From contig NZ_VIVK01000001.1 of NCBI RefSeq assembly GCF_007828865.1, forward strand, positions 2,294,001-2,358,000: a stretch of DNA of 64,000 nt. Reading direction: 5' to 3'. The stretch comes from Kribbella amoyensis (GTDB lineage Bacteria; Actinomycetota; Actinomycetes; Propionibacteriales; Kribbellaceae). Under the pieces are notes generated by a model. It was given only the letters and a program-made list of their open reading frames with translations. It did no database searches and was not told the DNA's origin. The position numbers and the translations under genes are program-made. Each line of letters starts with the position of its first letter. The first letter of the stretch is position 1. Shown in pieces: positions 26,901 through 35,077 of the stretch.

Positions 26901-27687
26901 GGTCGCCGACGAAGTAGTACGCGTCGAACCGCTTCTCGTCGTGGGTGGCGACGACGGGGTCGGTGAACGAGTAGCTGCCCGGGCTGAACGTGTGGCGCAG
27001 GACGCCGTACCCCGCGGTGCTCATGTAGTACGGCGAGGCGTTCGGGTTGCCGCCGTCCTCCCAGTTGAAGTCCCGGGAGACCTTGATCGTCTGATCCCGG
27101 TGCGAGAAGCGGCCGTTCTGCATGCCGCCACCGAAGTACTGCTCGGAGGCGCCGCGGCTGAGTGACTGGCTCGCCGACGTGTCGGTCCAGGACAGCGGTG
27201 CCGTCTCGGACCAGACCTGCCGGCCGTCCGCCCGGTACAGGGAGAAGCGCAGTGGCGACTTGTTCGCGCGGACCTCGATCTTGCCGGTGCGGAGGGAGTA
27301 GTAGCTGCCGCGGTCCCTCCACGAGGTCTTCGGTGTCCCGTAGTCGGTCTTGGTGACGATGTTCGACGCCGGCGCGGATGGGTCGGTCGGCGGCGTGTTC
27401 GCGGGATCGGTGAACTGTCCGTCCGGCGCGAGCCAGAGCCGGAACACGTCGTCCTTCAGGAACACCACCCGCACCTTCGCGGCTCCGGCGGTGAGTGTGT
27501 ACGTCGACGAGTCGGCGGCGAAGTCGGTCACGACGCCCAGCAAGGTTGCGCCGGCCACGGGCTGAGCGACGGCCGCGGGCTGGGCGGCGGCTGGACCGCC
27601 GGTGGTGGCGACCAGGGTCCCGCCGACCAGAGCGAGGGCGGTCCCGGTCAGGAGGACTGAACGTTTAAGGCGGGCAAAGATGCTCAC
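23914..27687 (-). CDS. Secreted multidomain GH31 glycoside hydrolase with NEW3 and NPCBM domains
   Basis: An exported enzyme of 1257 residues with an N-terminal signal (ending near AAAQPAA). The GH31 catalytic domain spans about 230-700. The probable nucleophile is Asp409 in KLDVAWVGPGY and the acid/base Asp460 in QWTGDHSG. This nucleophile context resembles the alpha-N-acetylgalactosaminidase subfamily more than alpha-glucosidases (which have WxDMNE), an inference from memory. Then come a beta-sandwich region, a NEW3-like domain (about 815-930) and a C-terminal NPCBM domain (about 1112-1257, LEWIDASNGWGPVERD). It probably removes alpha-linked sugars from polymers or glycoproteins outside the cell. 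Start GTG at 27687. Confidence 0.88.
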   Translation of the reverse strand: MSIFARLKRSVLLTGTALALVGGTLVATTGGPAAAQPAAVAQPVAGATLLGVVTDFAADSSTYTLTAGAAKVRVVFLKDDVFRLWLAPDGQFTDPANTPPTDPSAPASNIVTKTDYGTPKTSWRDRGSYYSLRTGKIEVRANKSPLRFSLYRADGRQVWSETAPLSWTDTSASQSLSRGASEQYFGGGMQNGRFSHRDQTIKVSRDFNWEDGGNPNASPYYMSTAGYGVLRHTFSPGSYSFTDPVVATHDEKRFDAYYFVGDLKTSLDRYTELTGRPFMPPIYGLEYGDSDCYNRGHYAKDPDTSNDWKVHPDKVTTLDAVKVAQKFRDEDMPGGWMLVNDDYGCGYSDSTEFEQVDGAWWGKREIPPLKQTGDELRKRNIEMGLWTQSSLDRQPAEVGEAGVRVRKLDVAWVGPGYRYALSACDTAHSGIEQYSNARGFAWMVEGWAGAQRCAVQWTGDHSGSLDAIKWQIPAITGSGNSGIAYSAGDVDGIFGGSPTSYTRDLQWKVFNPAFMTMSGWATPAYKHPWTYGEPYTAINRKYLKLRERLLPYFYSYAAEAHRTGAPLNRSLVLEYPDDPKTWDDSTKYEFLAGKEFLVAPMWGADEVKNGIYLPKGRWIDYWTGKVYQGPTTVNGYHAPLGTLPLFVKAGAVVPMWKSGINAAAEQGFGDRLTVDVYPEGRSSFSLYEDDRVTRDYKQAKSATQKFEVEAPIAGRGDIAVKVGASRGSYTGKPATRPYELTVHTGTTPREVTQDGRKLTKLASLNAYLAATSGWYYENGVVLVRTTAISTSHDAVIRLADTTSVGGGKAVLDTFGTPELGTPSLWNAPGQATEVTAGFRNGGTSTMRDVRLSLDLPDGWTATGTSTFAKVEPGQSVSAKVQVTPDASVKPASFTLTLNAAYQVGASRLTNSAVATAQLPYASLSQAANVVGISDAATYAQGNFDGSGNSFNGEALAAAGYTPGAEVTVQGAEFTWPTGAPGTPNLVKNQSAPILVSGTGSHLALLGAGAGLNAKGSVTIIYTDGSESQAPFQLPNWCCQDPATGGAKTAVSVKGRYTAAGLANTTTDYRVFYTAVQLDPGKTVKAIKLPGGGLGFFAATLADKPLPPAPTGQPWVSDLEWIDASNGWGPVERDRSNGEDGAADGAPITLDGTQYAKGLGTHAASSVSVRLGGNCSAFTAEVGVDDEVDDRGKVSFKVAVDGVVKYTSDLLTGTSPTVPVAVDVTGGQTLTLQVTDAGDGVTSDHADWADARLTCKDA

Positions 27688-27811
27688 TAGTGCCTCACTT
27701 CACGCAACTATGAACAAGGTGGGCCATTGATAGCTCACCGGCTCCGGCGTTGTCACTAGCTCGCCGTCATGAAGTTGGTACGCCGTCGCCATCGCACGGT
27801 GCGACTGGCCG

Positions 27812-29104
27812 GTGACGATGAGGCGCATGACGAACCAACGGGTCGGCCGTGTTCTCGTCGCGGCGCTGACAGCAGGTGCTCTTCTGTCGGGTCCGGTGAC
27901 CGCCTCCGCGGCCGAACCCGGGATCTCCGGGGCGGCGAGGGCGATCGAGCCACTCACGTTCAACCTGCCGGAGCCGACCGGCCGGCGCTCGGTGGGCGTC
28001 GTGGATCTGCACCTTGCCGATCCAGCCCGAACTGACTCGACGGCCCCGGGCGGGCAGCGCGAGTTGATGGTCAGCGTCTGGTACCCGGCCCGGGTCGGCG
28101 CGGACGGCCCGATCGCGAAGTACCTGCCGCCGCGGACCGCCGAGTTCGTGGACGCGCCGTTGTCGGAGGCGTTCGACCTGCCGGCCGGCACGTTCGACTT
28201 CGCCGCGACGATGACGCACTCGCGGATCGGGGCGGCCCCGCAGTACGGGCGGTTCCCGGTGGTGCTGTTCTCGCCGGGGTATCCGTACAGCCGGTTCCAG
28301 AACACGGTGCTGGTCGAGGAGCTGGCCAGCCAGGGGTACGCGGTGGTCGCGATGGACCACACCCACGAGAGCCCGGTCGAGTTCCCCGATGGGCGGTTCG
28401 TTCCCGGGATCACGCGCGAGCCGGACGCGTCGGCGTACAAGCGGGCGGTGAAGACGAGGGTGGCCGATGCGCGGTTCGTGCTCGATCAGCTCACCAAGTT
28501 CGCGGGCGGCGCGAATCCCGATGTCGACGAGCGGCGCCTGCCGGCCGGGCTGGGGGCGGCGCTGGATCTGCGGAAGGTGGGGATGTTCGGCTTCTCGGCG
28601 GGTGGGTTCACGACGGCCGAGACGATGCTGGCCGATCGGCGGATCGCGGCCGGCGCCAACCTGGACGGGATGCTGCAGTACAACCTGTCCGAGGGGCCGC
28701 TCGGCGAGGTCGCGAAGCGCGGTCTGGACCGGCCGTTCCTGCTGTTCGGTTCGGACACCAATCAGCGGACCGATCCGGACAAGGATTTCTACGACGCGTC
28801 GTGGCCGGCGTTCTGGCAGGCGCAGCGCGGCTGGAAGCGGGATCTGTTGCTCCCGGCATCGGAACACCAGGCCTTCTCCGACCACCAGGTGATCTTCCCG
28901 CAGGCGATGCGGGCGATCTTCGGCGAGGGCGAGGCGGCGCCGTTGCTCGTCAACCGGATCGTCGGCCGGGTCGATCCGGACCGCAGCGTGCTGGTTCAGC
29001 GGACGTACCTGACGGCCTTCTTCGACCAGGCGATCCGGAAGCGGCCCCAGTCGTTGCTGCGGCAGGAATCGACGCGCTTCCCCGAGGTCCGGTTCGCCGG
29101 CTGA
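27812..29104 (+). CDS. Secreted alpha/beta hydrolase, PAF-acetylhydrolase/lipase-like
   Basis: About 430 residues, exported by a signal peptide (VLVAALTAGALLSGPVTASAAEP). The fold is the PAF acetylhydrolase type II/dienelactone hydrolase branch. The oxyanion strand VVLFSPGYPYSRF is present, nucleophile Ser262 lies in GFSAGG, the acid is probably Asp in NLDGML, and the His is in SEHQAFSD. It should hydrolyse ester bonds of lipids or similar molecules. GTG 27812, ATG 27818 and ATG 27827 are all possible starts and none has a strong ribosome site. Divergent from the GH31 gene by 124 bp. Followed by a tandem, partly deleted copy. Confidence 0.82.
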   Translation: MTMRRMTNQRVGRVLVAALTAGALLSGPVTASAAEPGISGAARAIEPLTFNLPEPTGRRSVGVVDLHLADPARTDSTAPGGQRELMVSVWYPARVGADGPIAKYLPPRTAEFVDAPLSEAFDLPAGTFDFAATMTHSRIGAAPQYGRFPVVLFSPGYPYSRFQNTVLVEELASQGYAVVAMDHTHESPVEFPDGRFVPGITREPDASAYKRAVKTRVADARFVLDQLTKFAGGANPDVDERRLPAGLGAALDLRKVGMFGFSAGGFTTAETMLADRRIAAGANLDGMLQYNLSEGPLGEVAKRGLDRPFLLFGSDTNQRTDPDKDFYDASWPAFWQAQRGWKRDLLLPASEHQAFSDHQVIFPQAMRAIFGEGEAAPLLVNRIVGRVDPDRSVLVQRTYLTAFFDQAIRKRPQSLLRQESTRFPEVRFAG

Positions 29105-29212
29105 TCAGGGTCGGATCTCGCAGCGGTCAGGGTCGGCCGCCGTCCCCAAACCGTCCACGCTGCCTCTCCCGCCGATGCCGCGACCACCACCGCCTCGGCG
29201 TACCGGCTGGAG

Positions 29213-30208
29213 TTGCCCGCGCCGTCGGGGCCGTACCCGATCGGTACCACCGAGCTGCACCTGGTCGACAAGAACCGGAAGGACCCGTGGGGTTCGGGGT
29301 CGGCGCGGGCGGTGATGGCGAGCGTCTGGTACCCGGCGCTGCCGATCGGACCGACGGCCCCGTACGCCCCGGCGAAGGTGGCCGCGCCGTTGGCCGACGA
29401 GCTCACCACCTTCCTCGGTCTTCCGGCCGGAGCGGTCGACTACGCCGGTACCGCGACGCACGCGCGATCCGGGGCGCCCGCGCTCGGGCGGCATCCGGTG
29501 GAGTTCCCGGGCGGCCGGGTCGCGCCCGTCACGGTGACGCAGGACGCGCTGAAGAAGGCGATGGGCGTTCGGGTCGCGGATACCCGGTTCCTGCTCGACA
29601 GCCTCGATCGGCTGGCCGGCGGCCGGAACCCGGACGCGGATCACCGGCCGTTGCCGAAGGGCCTGGACCGCGCGCTCGACCTGCGCCGGACCGGGATGTT
29701 CGGGTACAGCGCGGGCGGGTTCGCGGCGGCCGAGACGATGCTGGTCGACCGGCGGATCGACGCGGGCGTCAACTTCGACGGCACGATGCAGTTCGGGTTC
29801 CCCGAAGGTGAGCTCAGCGAGTCCGCGAAACGGGGGCTGGACCGGCCGTTCCTGCTCTTCGGGGCGCAGGGTCACTCGCACAAGCCGCAGCCGGGGTCGC
29901 CGCTGAACGATCCGTCCTGGACCAGTTTCTGGCAGCACCAGCGCGGCTGGAAGCTAGACCTCGGCATCCCCAACGGGACGCACGGCTCGTTCGCCGACTA
30001 CCAGTTCTCGGTGCCCGCGATCGCTGAGGAGTTCGGTGTTCCGCCGGAGAAGGTGACCGAACTGCTCGGGACGGTCGACCCGGCCGGCGGCGTCCGGGCC
30101 CAGCGGGCGTACCTCGGTGCGTACTTCGGCCAATTCCTCCGGGGGGTGCCGCAGCCGATCCTGCGGCACGGCTCGCCCCGGTACCCGGAGGTCGAGTTCA
30201 CGCGCTGA
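29213..30208 (+). CDS. Tandem paralog of the secreted hydrolase, lacking signal peptide and an internal segment
   Basis: A 331-residue frame with clear similarity to the upstream hydrolase over most of its length: nucleophile Ser166 in GYSAGG, acid region NFDGTMQ, and His in GTHGSFADYQ. About 40 residues are missing between LGR and HPVEF, exactly where the paralog has the oxyanion strand VVLFSPG and the following helix. No signal peptide is found; the frame runs back to the previous gene's stop without ATG or GTG, leaving a TTG at 29213 without a convincing ribosome site. The residues before it (HAASPADAATTTAS) look like the start of a mature exported protein. It may be a decaying duplicate. 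Confidence 0.6.
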   Translation: MPAPSGPYPIGTTELHLVDKNRKDPWGSGSARAVMASVWYPALPIGPTAPYAPAKVAAPLADELTTFLGLPAGAVDYAGTATHARSGAPALGRHPVEFPGGRVAPVTVTQDALKKAMGVRVADTRFLLDSLDRLAGGRNPDADHRPLPKGLDRALDLRRTGMFGYSAGGFAAAETMLVDRRIDAGVNFDGTMQFGFPEGELSESAKRGLDRPFLLFGAQGHSHKPQPGSPLNDPSWTSFWQHQRGWKLDLGIPNGTHGSFADYQFSVPAIAEEFGVPPEKVTELLGTVDPAGGVRAQRAYLGAYFGQFLRGVPQPILRHGSPRYPEVEFTR

Positions 30209-30240
30209 ACCGCTCGGTCTCGAAATGCGGACGTTGCCTC

Positions 30241-30265
30241 GCGCCCGGGTGTGTCGCCCGGGCGC
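30241..30265 (+). terminator. Terminator after the hydrolase pair
   Basis: Perfect 9-bp stem GCGCCCGGG / CCCGGGCGC with a 7-nt loop, 32 bp after the second hydrolase stop. The remaining ~210 bp up to topA should hold the topA promoter. Confidence 0.7.
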
Positions 30266-30477
30266 GCGGGCGTGGTAAGAGGTTCTTCAGCCCGGTTTTG
30301 CGGGTGCTTTCCGTCACCCGATGACGGTTGAACCCGCCGTGACCGGTTACCGTGCGTTGAGAAATGCGTTGCTGTCGGCCGTACTCTGTCCTCGGGCAGG
30401 TCGGTGCTGTCGGGGGAACAGCGGTCCGGCCGCAGGCGTTGGTGCGGGTGAAGAGGGCGTAGACAGCAAGGAGCGCA

Positions 30478-33219
30478 GTGGCAGGGGCAGCAGGGACCAA
30501 GACATCGTCCGGGACGTCCACGACGACCGGGCGCCGGCTGGTGATCGTCGAGTCGCCGAAGAAGGCGCGGATGATCGCCGGTTTCCTGGGGTCCGGGTAC
30601 GTGGTGGAGTCGAGCTTCGGCCACATCCGGGACCTGCCGAAGGGGGCCGACGAGATCCCGGCGAAGTACAAGGGCCTGCCATGGGCACGGCTCGGCGTGA
30701 ACATCGACGACCACTTCGACCCGCTGTACGTCGTACCGGCGGACAAGAAGCAGCAGATCCGTAAGCTCAAGGACCTGCTGAAGGAAGCCGACGAGCTCTA
30801 CCTGGCGACAGACGAGGACCGCGAGGGCGAGGCCATCGCGTGGCACCTGCTCGACGAGCTGAAGCCGAAGGTCCCGGTCAAGCGGATGGTCTTCCACGAG
30901 ATCACCCCGAAGGCGATCCAGGACGCGGTCGGCAGCGCGCGGGACATCAACGACGCGCTCGTCGACGCCCAGGAGGCCCGGCGGATCCTGGACCGGCTGT
31001 ACGGCTACGAGGTCTCGCCGGTGCTGTGGAAGAAGGTCATGCCGAAGCTGTCGGCGGGCCGGGTGCAGTCGGTCGCGATCCGGATGGTGGTCGACCGTGA
31101 GCGCGAGCGGATCGCGTTCCGCAGCGCGTCGTACTGGGACCTGGACGCGACCCTCGACGCGGGTGAGGGCCGGACGCCCCGGCAGTTCCCGTCCCGGCTG
31201 GTCTCGGTGGACGGCCGACGGGTGGCGCAGGGCCGCGACTTCGCCGCGACCGGCGAGCTGAAGGGCGCGAACACGGTCCACCTGAACGAGGAGACCGCGA
31301 CCGCGCTCGCCGCCGCGTTGCGGGACTCGCAGTTCAGCGTCCGGTCGATCGAGTCCAAGCCGTACACGCGCAAGCCGTACGCGCCGTTCCGGACCACGAC
31401 GCTGCAGCAGGAGGCCGGCCGCAAGCTCGGCATGTCCGCCTCGCAGACGATGCAGATCGCGCAGCGGCTGTACGAGAACGGCAACATCACCTATATGCGG
31501 ACCGACTCGGTCACGCTGTCCGACACCGCGATCACCGCGGCCCGGGCCCAGGTCCGCGAGTTGTACGGCGCGTCGTACCTGCCGGACAAGCCGCGCGTCT
31601 ACACCTCGAAGGTGAAGAACGCGCAGGAGGCGCACGAGGCGATCCGGCCGGCCGGTGAGGTGTTCCAGACGCCGGCGCAGACCGGGTTGAGCGGCGCCGA
31701 GTTCCGGCTGTACGAGCTGATCTGGATGCGCACGATCGCGTCCCAGATGAAGGACGCCGAAGGGCGCAGCGTGTCGATCCGGATCGACGCCACCGCGTCG
31801 ACCGGCGAGCAGGTCGAGTTCACCTCGTCCGGCCGGGTGATCACCTTCCACGGCTTCCTGAAGGCGTACGTCGAGGGCGCGGACGACCCGTCCAGCAGCA
31901 CCGACGACCAGGAGACCCGGCTGCCCGACGTGGCCGAGGGCGACGTGCTCCCCGCGGTCGAGGTGCTCGCCTCCGGGCACGAGACCAAGCCGCCGGCCCG
32001 GTACACCGAGGCCACGCTGATCCGCGAGCTGGAAGAGCGCGAGATCGGCCGGCCGTCGACGTACGCGTCGATCATCGGCACGATCCAGGCCCGCGGCTAC
32101 GTCTACAAGAAGGGCACCGCGCTGGTGCCGGCCTGGCTCGCGTTTGCCGTCGTCCGGCTGCTGGAGGAGCACTTCACCCGGCTGGTCGACTACGCGTTCA
32201 CCGCGACCATGGAGGACGTGCTCGACGACGTCGCGGCCGGCAACCAGCGACGCGAGGGCGTGCTCGGCCGGTTCTACTTCGGCGACGAGCAGCTCGAGGG
32301 TCTGCAGTCGATGGTCAGCGACCTCGGCGACATCGACGCCCGGGAGATGTCCACGTTCCCGGTCGGGCCACCGGACAGCGGCATCGTGGTCCGGGTCGGC
32401 CGCTACGGCCCGTACGTCGAGGGTCCGGACGAGACCCGCGCGAACGTGCCCGAGGACCTGCCGCCGGACGAGCTCACCGTCGACAAGGCGCGCGAACTGC
32501 TCAGCCAGCCGGCCGGGGTCGAGCACGAGCTCGGGACCACCCCGGACACCGGGCTCAAGGTGGTCGCGAAGGCGGGCCGCTTCGGTCCGTACGTGACCGA
32601 GGTGCTGCCGGACGACGCGCCGAAGTCGGCCAAGCCGCGGACCGGCTCGCTGTTCAAGTCGATGGAGCTGGACACGGTCACGCTGGACGACGCGCTCAAG
32701 CTGCTGTCGCTGCCGCGGGTCGTCGGCAAGGACCCGGAGTCCGACGAGGAGATCACCGCGCAGAACGGGCGGTACGGGCCGTACCTGAAGAAGGGTTCGG
32801 ACTCGCGGTCGCTGCAGACCGAGGACCAGATCTTCGACATCACCCTCGACGAGGCGCTGAAGATCTACAGCGAGCCCAAGCAGCGCGGCCGCCGGGCCGC
32901 GGCGCCGCCGCTGAAGGAGCTCGGCGAGGACCCGGAGTCGGGCAAGCCGGTCGTGGTGAAGGAGGGCCGCTTCGGTCCGTACGTCACCGACGGGGAGACC
33001 AACGCGACCCTGCGCAAGGACGACTCGGTCGAGTCGATCTCGCTGCTGCGTGCCGCGGAACTCCTGGCCGACAAGCGTGCCCGGGGTCCGGTGAAGAAGA
33101 CCGCCAAGAAGTCGGCGGCCAAGAAGACCGCAGCGAAGAAGACCACCACGAAGAAGACCGCCGCCAAGAAGACGACGGCCAAGAAGTCGACCAAGAAGGC
33201 CGCCGCGAAGAAGTCCTGA
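30478..33219 (+). CDS. topA: DNA topoisomerase I
   Basis: Type IA topoisomerase of 913 residues that relaxes negative supercoils. The TOPRIM start RLVIVESPKKARMIAGFL and acidic DEDREGEA are intact, and the catalytic Tyr is Tyr339 in ITYMRTDS. C-terminal repeats each carry a GR(Y/F)GPYV-type motif (four copies between about 640 and 840), followed by a lysine-rich tail of KKTAAKK-like repeats that holds DNA and aids processivity in actinobacteria. GTG at 30478 follows AAGGAGCG. Essential and constitutive in relatives. A Fur-family gene follows after 18 bp. Confidence 0.97.
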   Translation: MAGAAGTKTSSGTSTTTGRRLVIVESPKKARMIAGFLGSGYVVESSFGHIRDLPKGADEIPAKYKGLPWARLGVNIDDHFDPLYVVPADKKQQIRKLKDLLKEADELYLATDEDREGEAIAWHLLDELKPKVPVKRMVFHEITPKAIQDAVGSARDINDALVDAQEARRILDRLYGYEVSPVLWKKVMPKLSAGRVQSVAIRMVVDRERERIAFRSASYWDLDATLDAGEGRTPRQFPSRLVSVDGRRVAQGRDFAATGELKGANTVHLNEETATALAAALRDSQFSVRSIESKPYTRKPYAPFRTTTLQQEAGRKLGMSASQTMQIAQRLYENGNITYMRTDSVTLSDTAITAARAQVRELYGASYLPDKPRVYTSKVKNAQEAHEAIRPAGEVFQTPAQTGLSGAEFRLYELIWMRTIASQMKDAEGRSVSIRIDATASTGEQVEFTSSGRVITFHGFLKAYVEGADDPSSSTDDQETRLPDVAEGDVLPAVEVLASGHETKPPARYTEATLIRELEEREIGRPSTYASIIGTIQARGYVYKKGTALVPAWLAFAVVRLLEEHFTRLVDYAFTATMEDVLDDVAAGNQRREGVLGRFYFGDEQLEGLQSMVSDLGDIDAREMSTFPVGPPDSGIVVRVGRYGPYVEGPDETRANVPEDLPPDELTVDKARELLSQPAGVEHELGTTPDTGLKVVAKAGRFGPYVTEVLPDDAPKSAKPRTGSLFKSMELDTVTLDDALKLLSLPRVVGKDPESDEEITAQNGRYGPYLKKGSDSRSLQTEDQIFDITLDEALKIYSEPKQRGRRAAAPPLKELGEDPESGKPVVVKEGRFGPYVTDGETNATLRKDDSVESISLLRAAELLADKRARGPVKKTAKKSAAKKTAAKKTTTKKTAAKKTTAKKSTKKAAAKKS

Positions 33220-33237
33220 GGTAGGTCAGACTGAGCT

Positions 33238-33681
33238 ATGGCGACAACGGCGAACGACCCGACCGAGGTCACCGCGAAGCGCCTCCGCGAGCTCGGTGAA
33301 AGGGTCACCCCGGCCCGGCTCGCGGTGGTCGAGGTCCTGGCCGGCACCGAGGAACACCTGAGCGCGGAGCAAATCGGCGAACGCGCCGAGGAACTCCGCC
33401 CGGGCATCCACCGCGCGACGGTCTATCGGGCGCTCGATGCTCTTGGCGAGTTCGGGCTGGTGACCCACGTGCACCTCGGGCGGGCGGGGACGACGTACCA
33501 CCTGTCGGGGGATCTGGTGGCTCGGCACCTGCATCTGCGGTGCTCGGAGTGTGGGGTCGTTGTCGACGTGCCGGGGGACATCCTGGATCCGGCGCGGAAG
33601 CGGGTGCAGCGGGACCTGGGCTTCCGGTTGGCGCCCGAGCAGGTGGCGCTGGTGGGAGTCTGCAAGGACTGCGCGGGCTGA
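33238..33681 (+). CDS. Fur-family metal-responsive repressor (Zur/FurB-like)
   Basis: DNA-binding regulator of 147 residues. The winged helix spans about 15-80 (HRATVYRALDALGEFGLV is the recognition region), followed by a dimerisation domain. The His-rich HLHLRCSECG and the C-terminal CKDCAG give two CxxC pairs that make the structural zinc site. The sequence looks like Fur/Zur rather than PerR, but the metal cannot be decided from sequence. It starts 18 bp after topA and may be read from that transcript; a hairpin follows at 33690. Confidence 0.9.
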   Translation: MATTANDPTEVTAKRLRELGERVTPARLAVVEVLAGTEEHLSAEQIGERAEELRPGIHRATVYRALDALGEFGLVTHVHLGRAGTTYHLSGDLVARHLHLRCSECGVVVDVPGDILDPARKRVQRDLGFRLAPEQVALVGVCKDCAG

Positions 33682-33689
33682 TCTTGCGT

Positions 33690-33708
33690 GGCGGGGAGGT
33701 GCCCCGCC
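33690..33708 (+). terminator. Terminator after the Fur-family gene
   Basis: 7-bp stem GGCGGGG / CCCCGCC with a 5-nt loop, 9 bp after the stop codon. Confidence 0.6.
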
Positions 33709-33827
33709 TACGCGGCCTGCAGGGTTCTGTCAGCTGTGCGTCGCAGGCAGACGGCCACTGCCGTGTGAATGCGCTGCCGCTGCGTTCTGACGGCCTTGTT
33801 CGGGCTCGCGACCTGTGCGACCATATT

Positions 33828-33859
33828 CGAACGTTTCGAAGGTCGTTGCGTAACGTTCG
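33828..33859. promoter_or_regulatory. Palindromic operator of the toxin-antitoxin operon
   Basis: Perfect inverted repeat CGAACGTT (33828-33835) and AACGTTCG (33852-33859) with a 16-bp spacer, ending 16 bp before the antitoxin ATG. TTCGAA is also duplicated at 33826 and 33835. The position between promoter region and gene fits autoregulation by the antitoxin or the antitoxin-toxin complex. Confidence 0.55.
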
Positions 33860-33875
33860 TTCACTGGAGGTCGTC

Positions 33876-34406
33876 ATGGCTGCTGAGCTTCTCGAGCCGC
33901 AGACCTATCTGCCCGACGAGCAAGAGCAGTTGGCGACGGTCGCCAGCTTCCTCGAGGCCCACGAGGACAAGATGGGCGAGCGCCCGACGCCTCGCTACTT
34001 CCTGGTGGGCGCTGATGAGCATGACCAGATCGAGCTCCCCGAGTCGCTGCACCAGGTGCTGGTGCAGGCGGTCGCGGCGCTGAGCGTGGGCAAGGCAGTC
34101 ACGATCTCGCCGACGATGCCGAAGCTGACGACCCAACAGGCTGCGGATCTGCTCGGTGTCAGCCGGCCCACGGTGGTGCGATTGACCGACTCCGGCGACC
34201 TTCCCTACGAGCGGGTGGGGACGCGCCGGAAGATCCTGCTGAAGGATCTGCTGGCCTACCGCGAAGCCCGCCGGCGGCGGCAGTACGATGCGATCGCGGA
34301 CACTGCGGACGACGAGATCGACGACCAGGATCCAGCGGCCGTGAGCGACCGACTCAAGCGGATCCGCAAGCAGCGCGCTGAGCAACGACGCCGCGACGGT
34401 CTCTGA
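33876..34406 (+). CDS. Antitoxin with excisionase-type helix-turn-helix
   Basis: A 176-residue protein. The N-terminal part is acidic and helical. Residues 83-103 (KLTTQQAADLLGVSRPTVVRL) plus the wing YERVGTRRKILLKDLLAYRE form an HTH_17/excisionase-like DNA-binding domain. The charged tail (RLKRIRKQRAEQRRRDGL) could wrap the toxin. ATG at 33876 follows GGAGG by five bases. It lies 12 bp before a PIN-domain gene, the order of VapBC-like type II modules. The antitoxin role is inferred from the pair. Confidence 0.8.
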   Translation: MAAELLEPQTYLPDEQEQLATVASFLEAHEDKMGERPTPRYFLVGADEHDQIELPESLHQVLVQAVAALSVGKAVTISPTMPKLTTQQAADLLGVSRPTVVRLTDSGDLPYERVGTRRKILLKDLLAYREARRRRQYDAIADTADDEIDDQDPAAVSDRLKRIRKQRAEQRRRDGL

Positions 34407-34418
34407 GAGTATCGAGGC

Positions 34419-34994
34419 GTGTTCGCTGCGCTTCTCGATACCTGCGTCCTCTGGCCCAGCCGCCAACGGGACTTCCTGCTCAGTCTCGCCGTCGAGAATC
34501 TCTACCGGCCTCTGTGGAGCAGCGCGATCCTGGACGAGCTCTTCCATCATGAGATCGAGAAGCTCGCGGAAGACCGGGGGTTCGCCCGGGCTGAGGCAGA
34601 ACGGCGGGCCGCGTACCTCATCGAGCAGATGCGCACGCACTTCGACGATGCCGAGGTACGGAACTGGCAACCCCACGACGGGACCTTCGGACTGCCCGAT
34701 CCCGATGACGAACACGTGGTCGCGGCAGCCGTCGCGGGGCATGCCGGTGCCATCGTGACGGTCAACCTGAAGGACTTTCCACCGGCCAAGATCCCTTACG
34801 GAATTGAGATTCAGCTGCCTGGCGAGTTCGCTGCGAACACCGTGGCCGTGTCGCCACAACGGGCTTTGAAGGCGGTTGTCCGTCTGACCGAGCGCCGTCA
34901 GCGTCCTCCGATCACGGTTGACGGCTTCCTCACGACCCTGCGAGACACGTACGGGATGCACGAGGCGGTCGACCTTCTCGACGACGTCCGCTAG
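34419..34994 (+). CDS. PIN-domain ribonuclease toxin (PIN_3 type)
   Basis: A 191-residue protein. PIN-domain acidic residues are visible: Asp7 in ALLDTCVLWPS, Asp/Glu in AILDELFHHE, the cluster LPDPDDEHV and Asp in VNLKDFP. Together they would bind magnesium or manganese for RNA cleavage. The C-terminal 50 residues are extra helices common to this longer PIN family. GTG at 34419 is assumed; the ribosome site is weak, so coupled translation from the antitoxin 12 bp upstream is likely. Target RNA unknown. A hairpin follows at 35013. Confidence 0.82.
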   Translation: MFAALLDTCVLWPSRQRDFLLSLAVENLYRPLWSSAILDELFHHEIEKLAEDRGFARAEAERRAAYLIEQMRTHFDDAEVRNWQPHDGTFGLPDPDDEHVVAAAVAGHAGAIVTVNLKDFPPAKIPYGIEIQLPGEFAANTVAVSPQRALKAVVRLTERRQRPPITVDGFLTTLRDTYGMHEAVDLLDDVR

Positions 34995-35012
34995 CTAGCT
35001 CCCCGGCGGCGC

Positions 35013-35039
35013 GCTCGCCTCAGCCAGGCAGAGGCGAGC
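35013..35039. terminator. Hairpin between convergent genes
   Basis: 9-bp stem GCTCGCCTC / GAGGCGAGC with a 9-nt loop, between the toxin stop (34994) and the minus-strand operon end (35078); it can serve both. Confidence 0.65.
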
Positions 35040-35077
35040 AGCACCGGAGTAGCCGCGATCATCACCCCGGGCGTACC

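Noticed and set aside
29998..32526. 842-codon minus-strand frame over topA
   Set aside because: Antisense to conserved topA domains; no ribosome site or family likeness.
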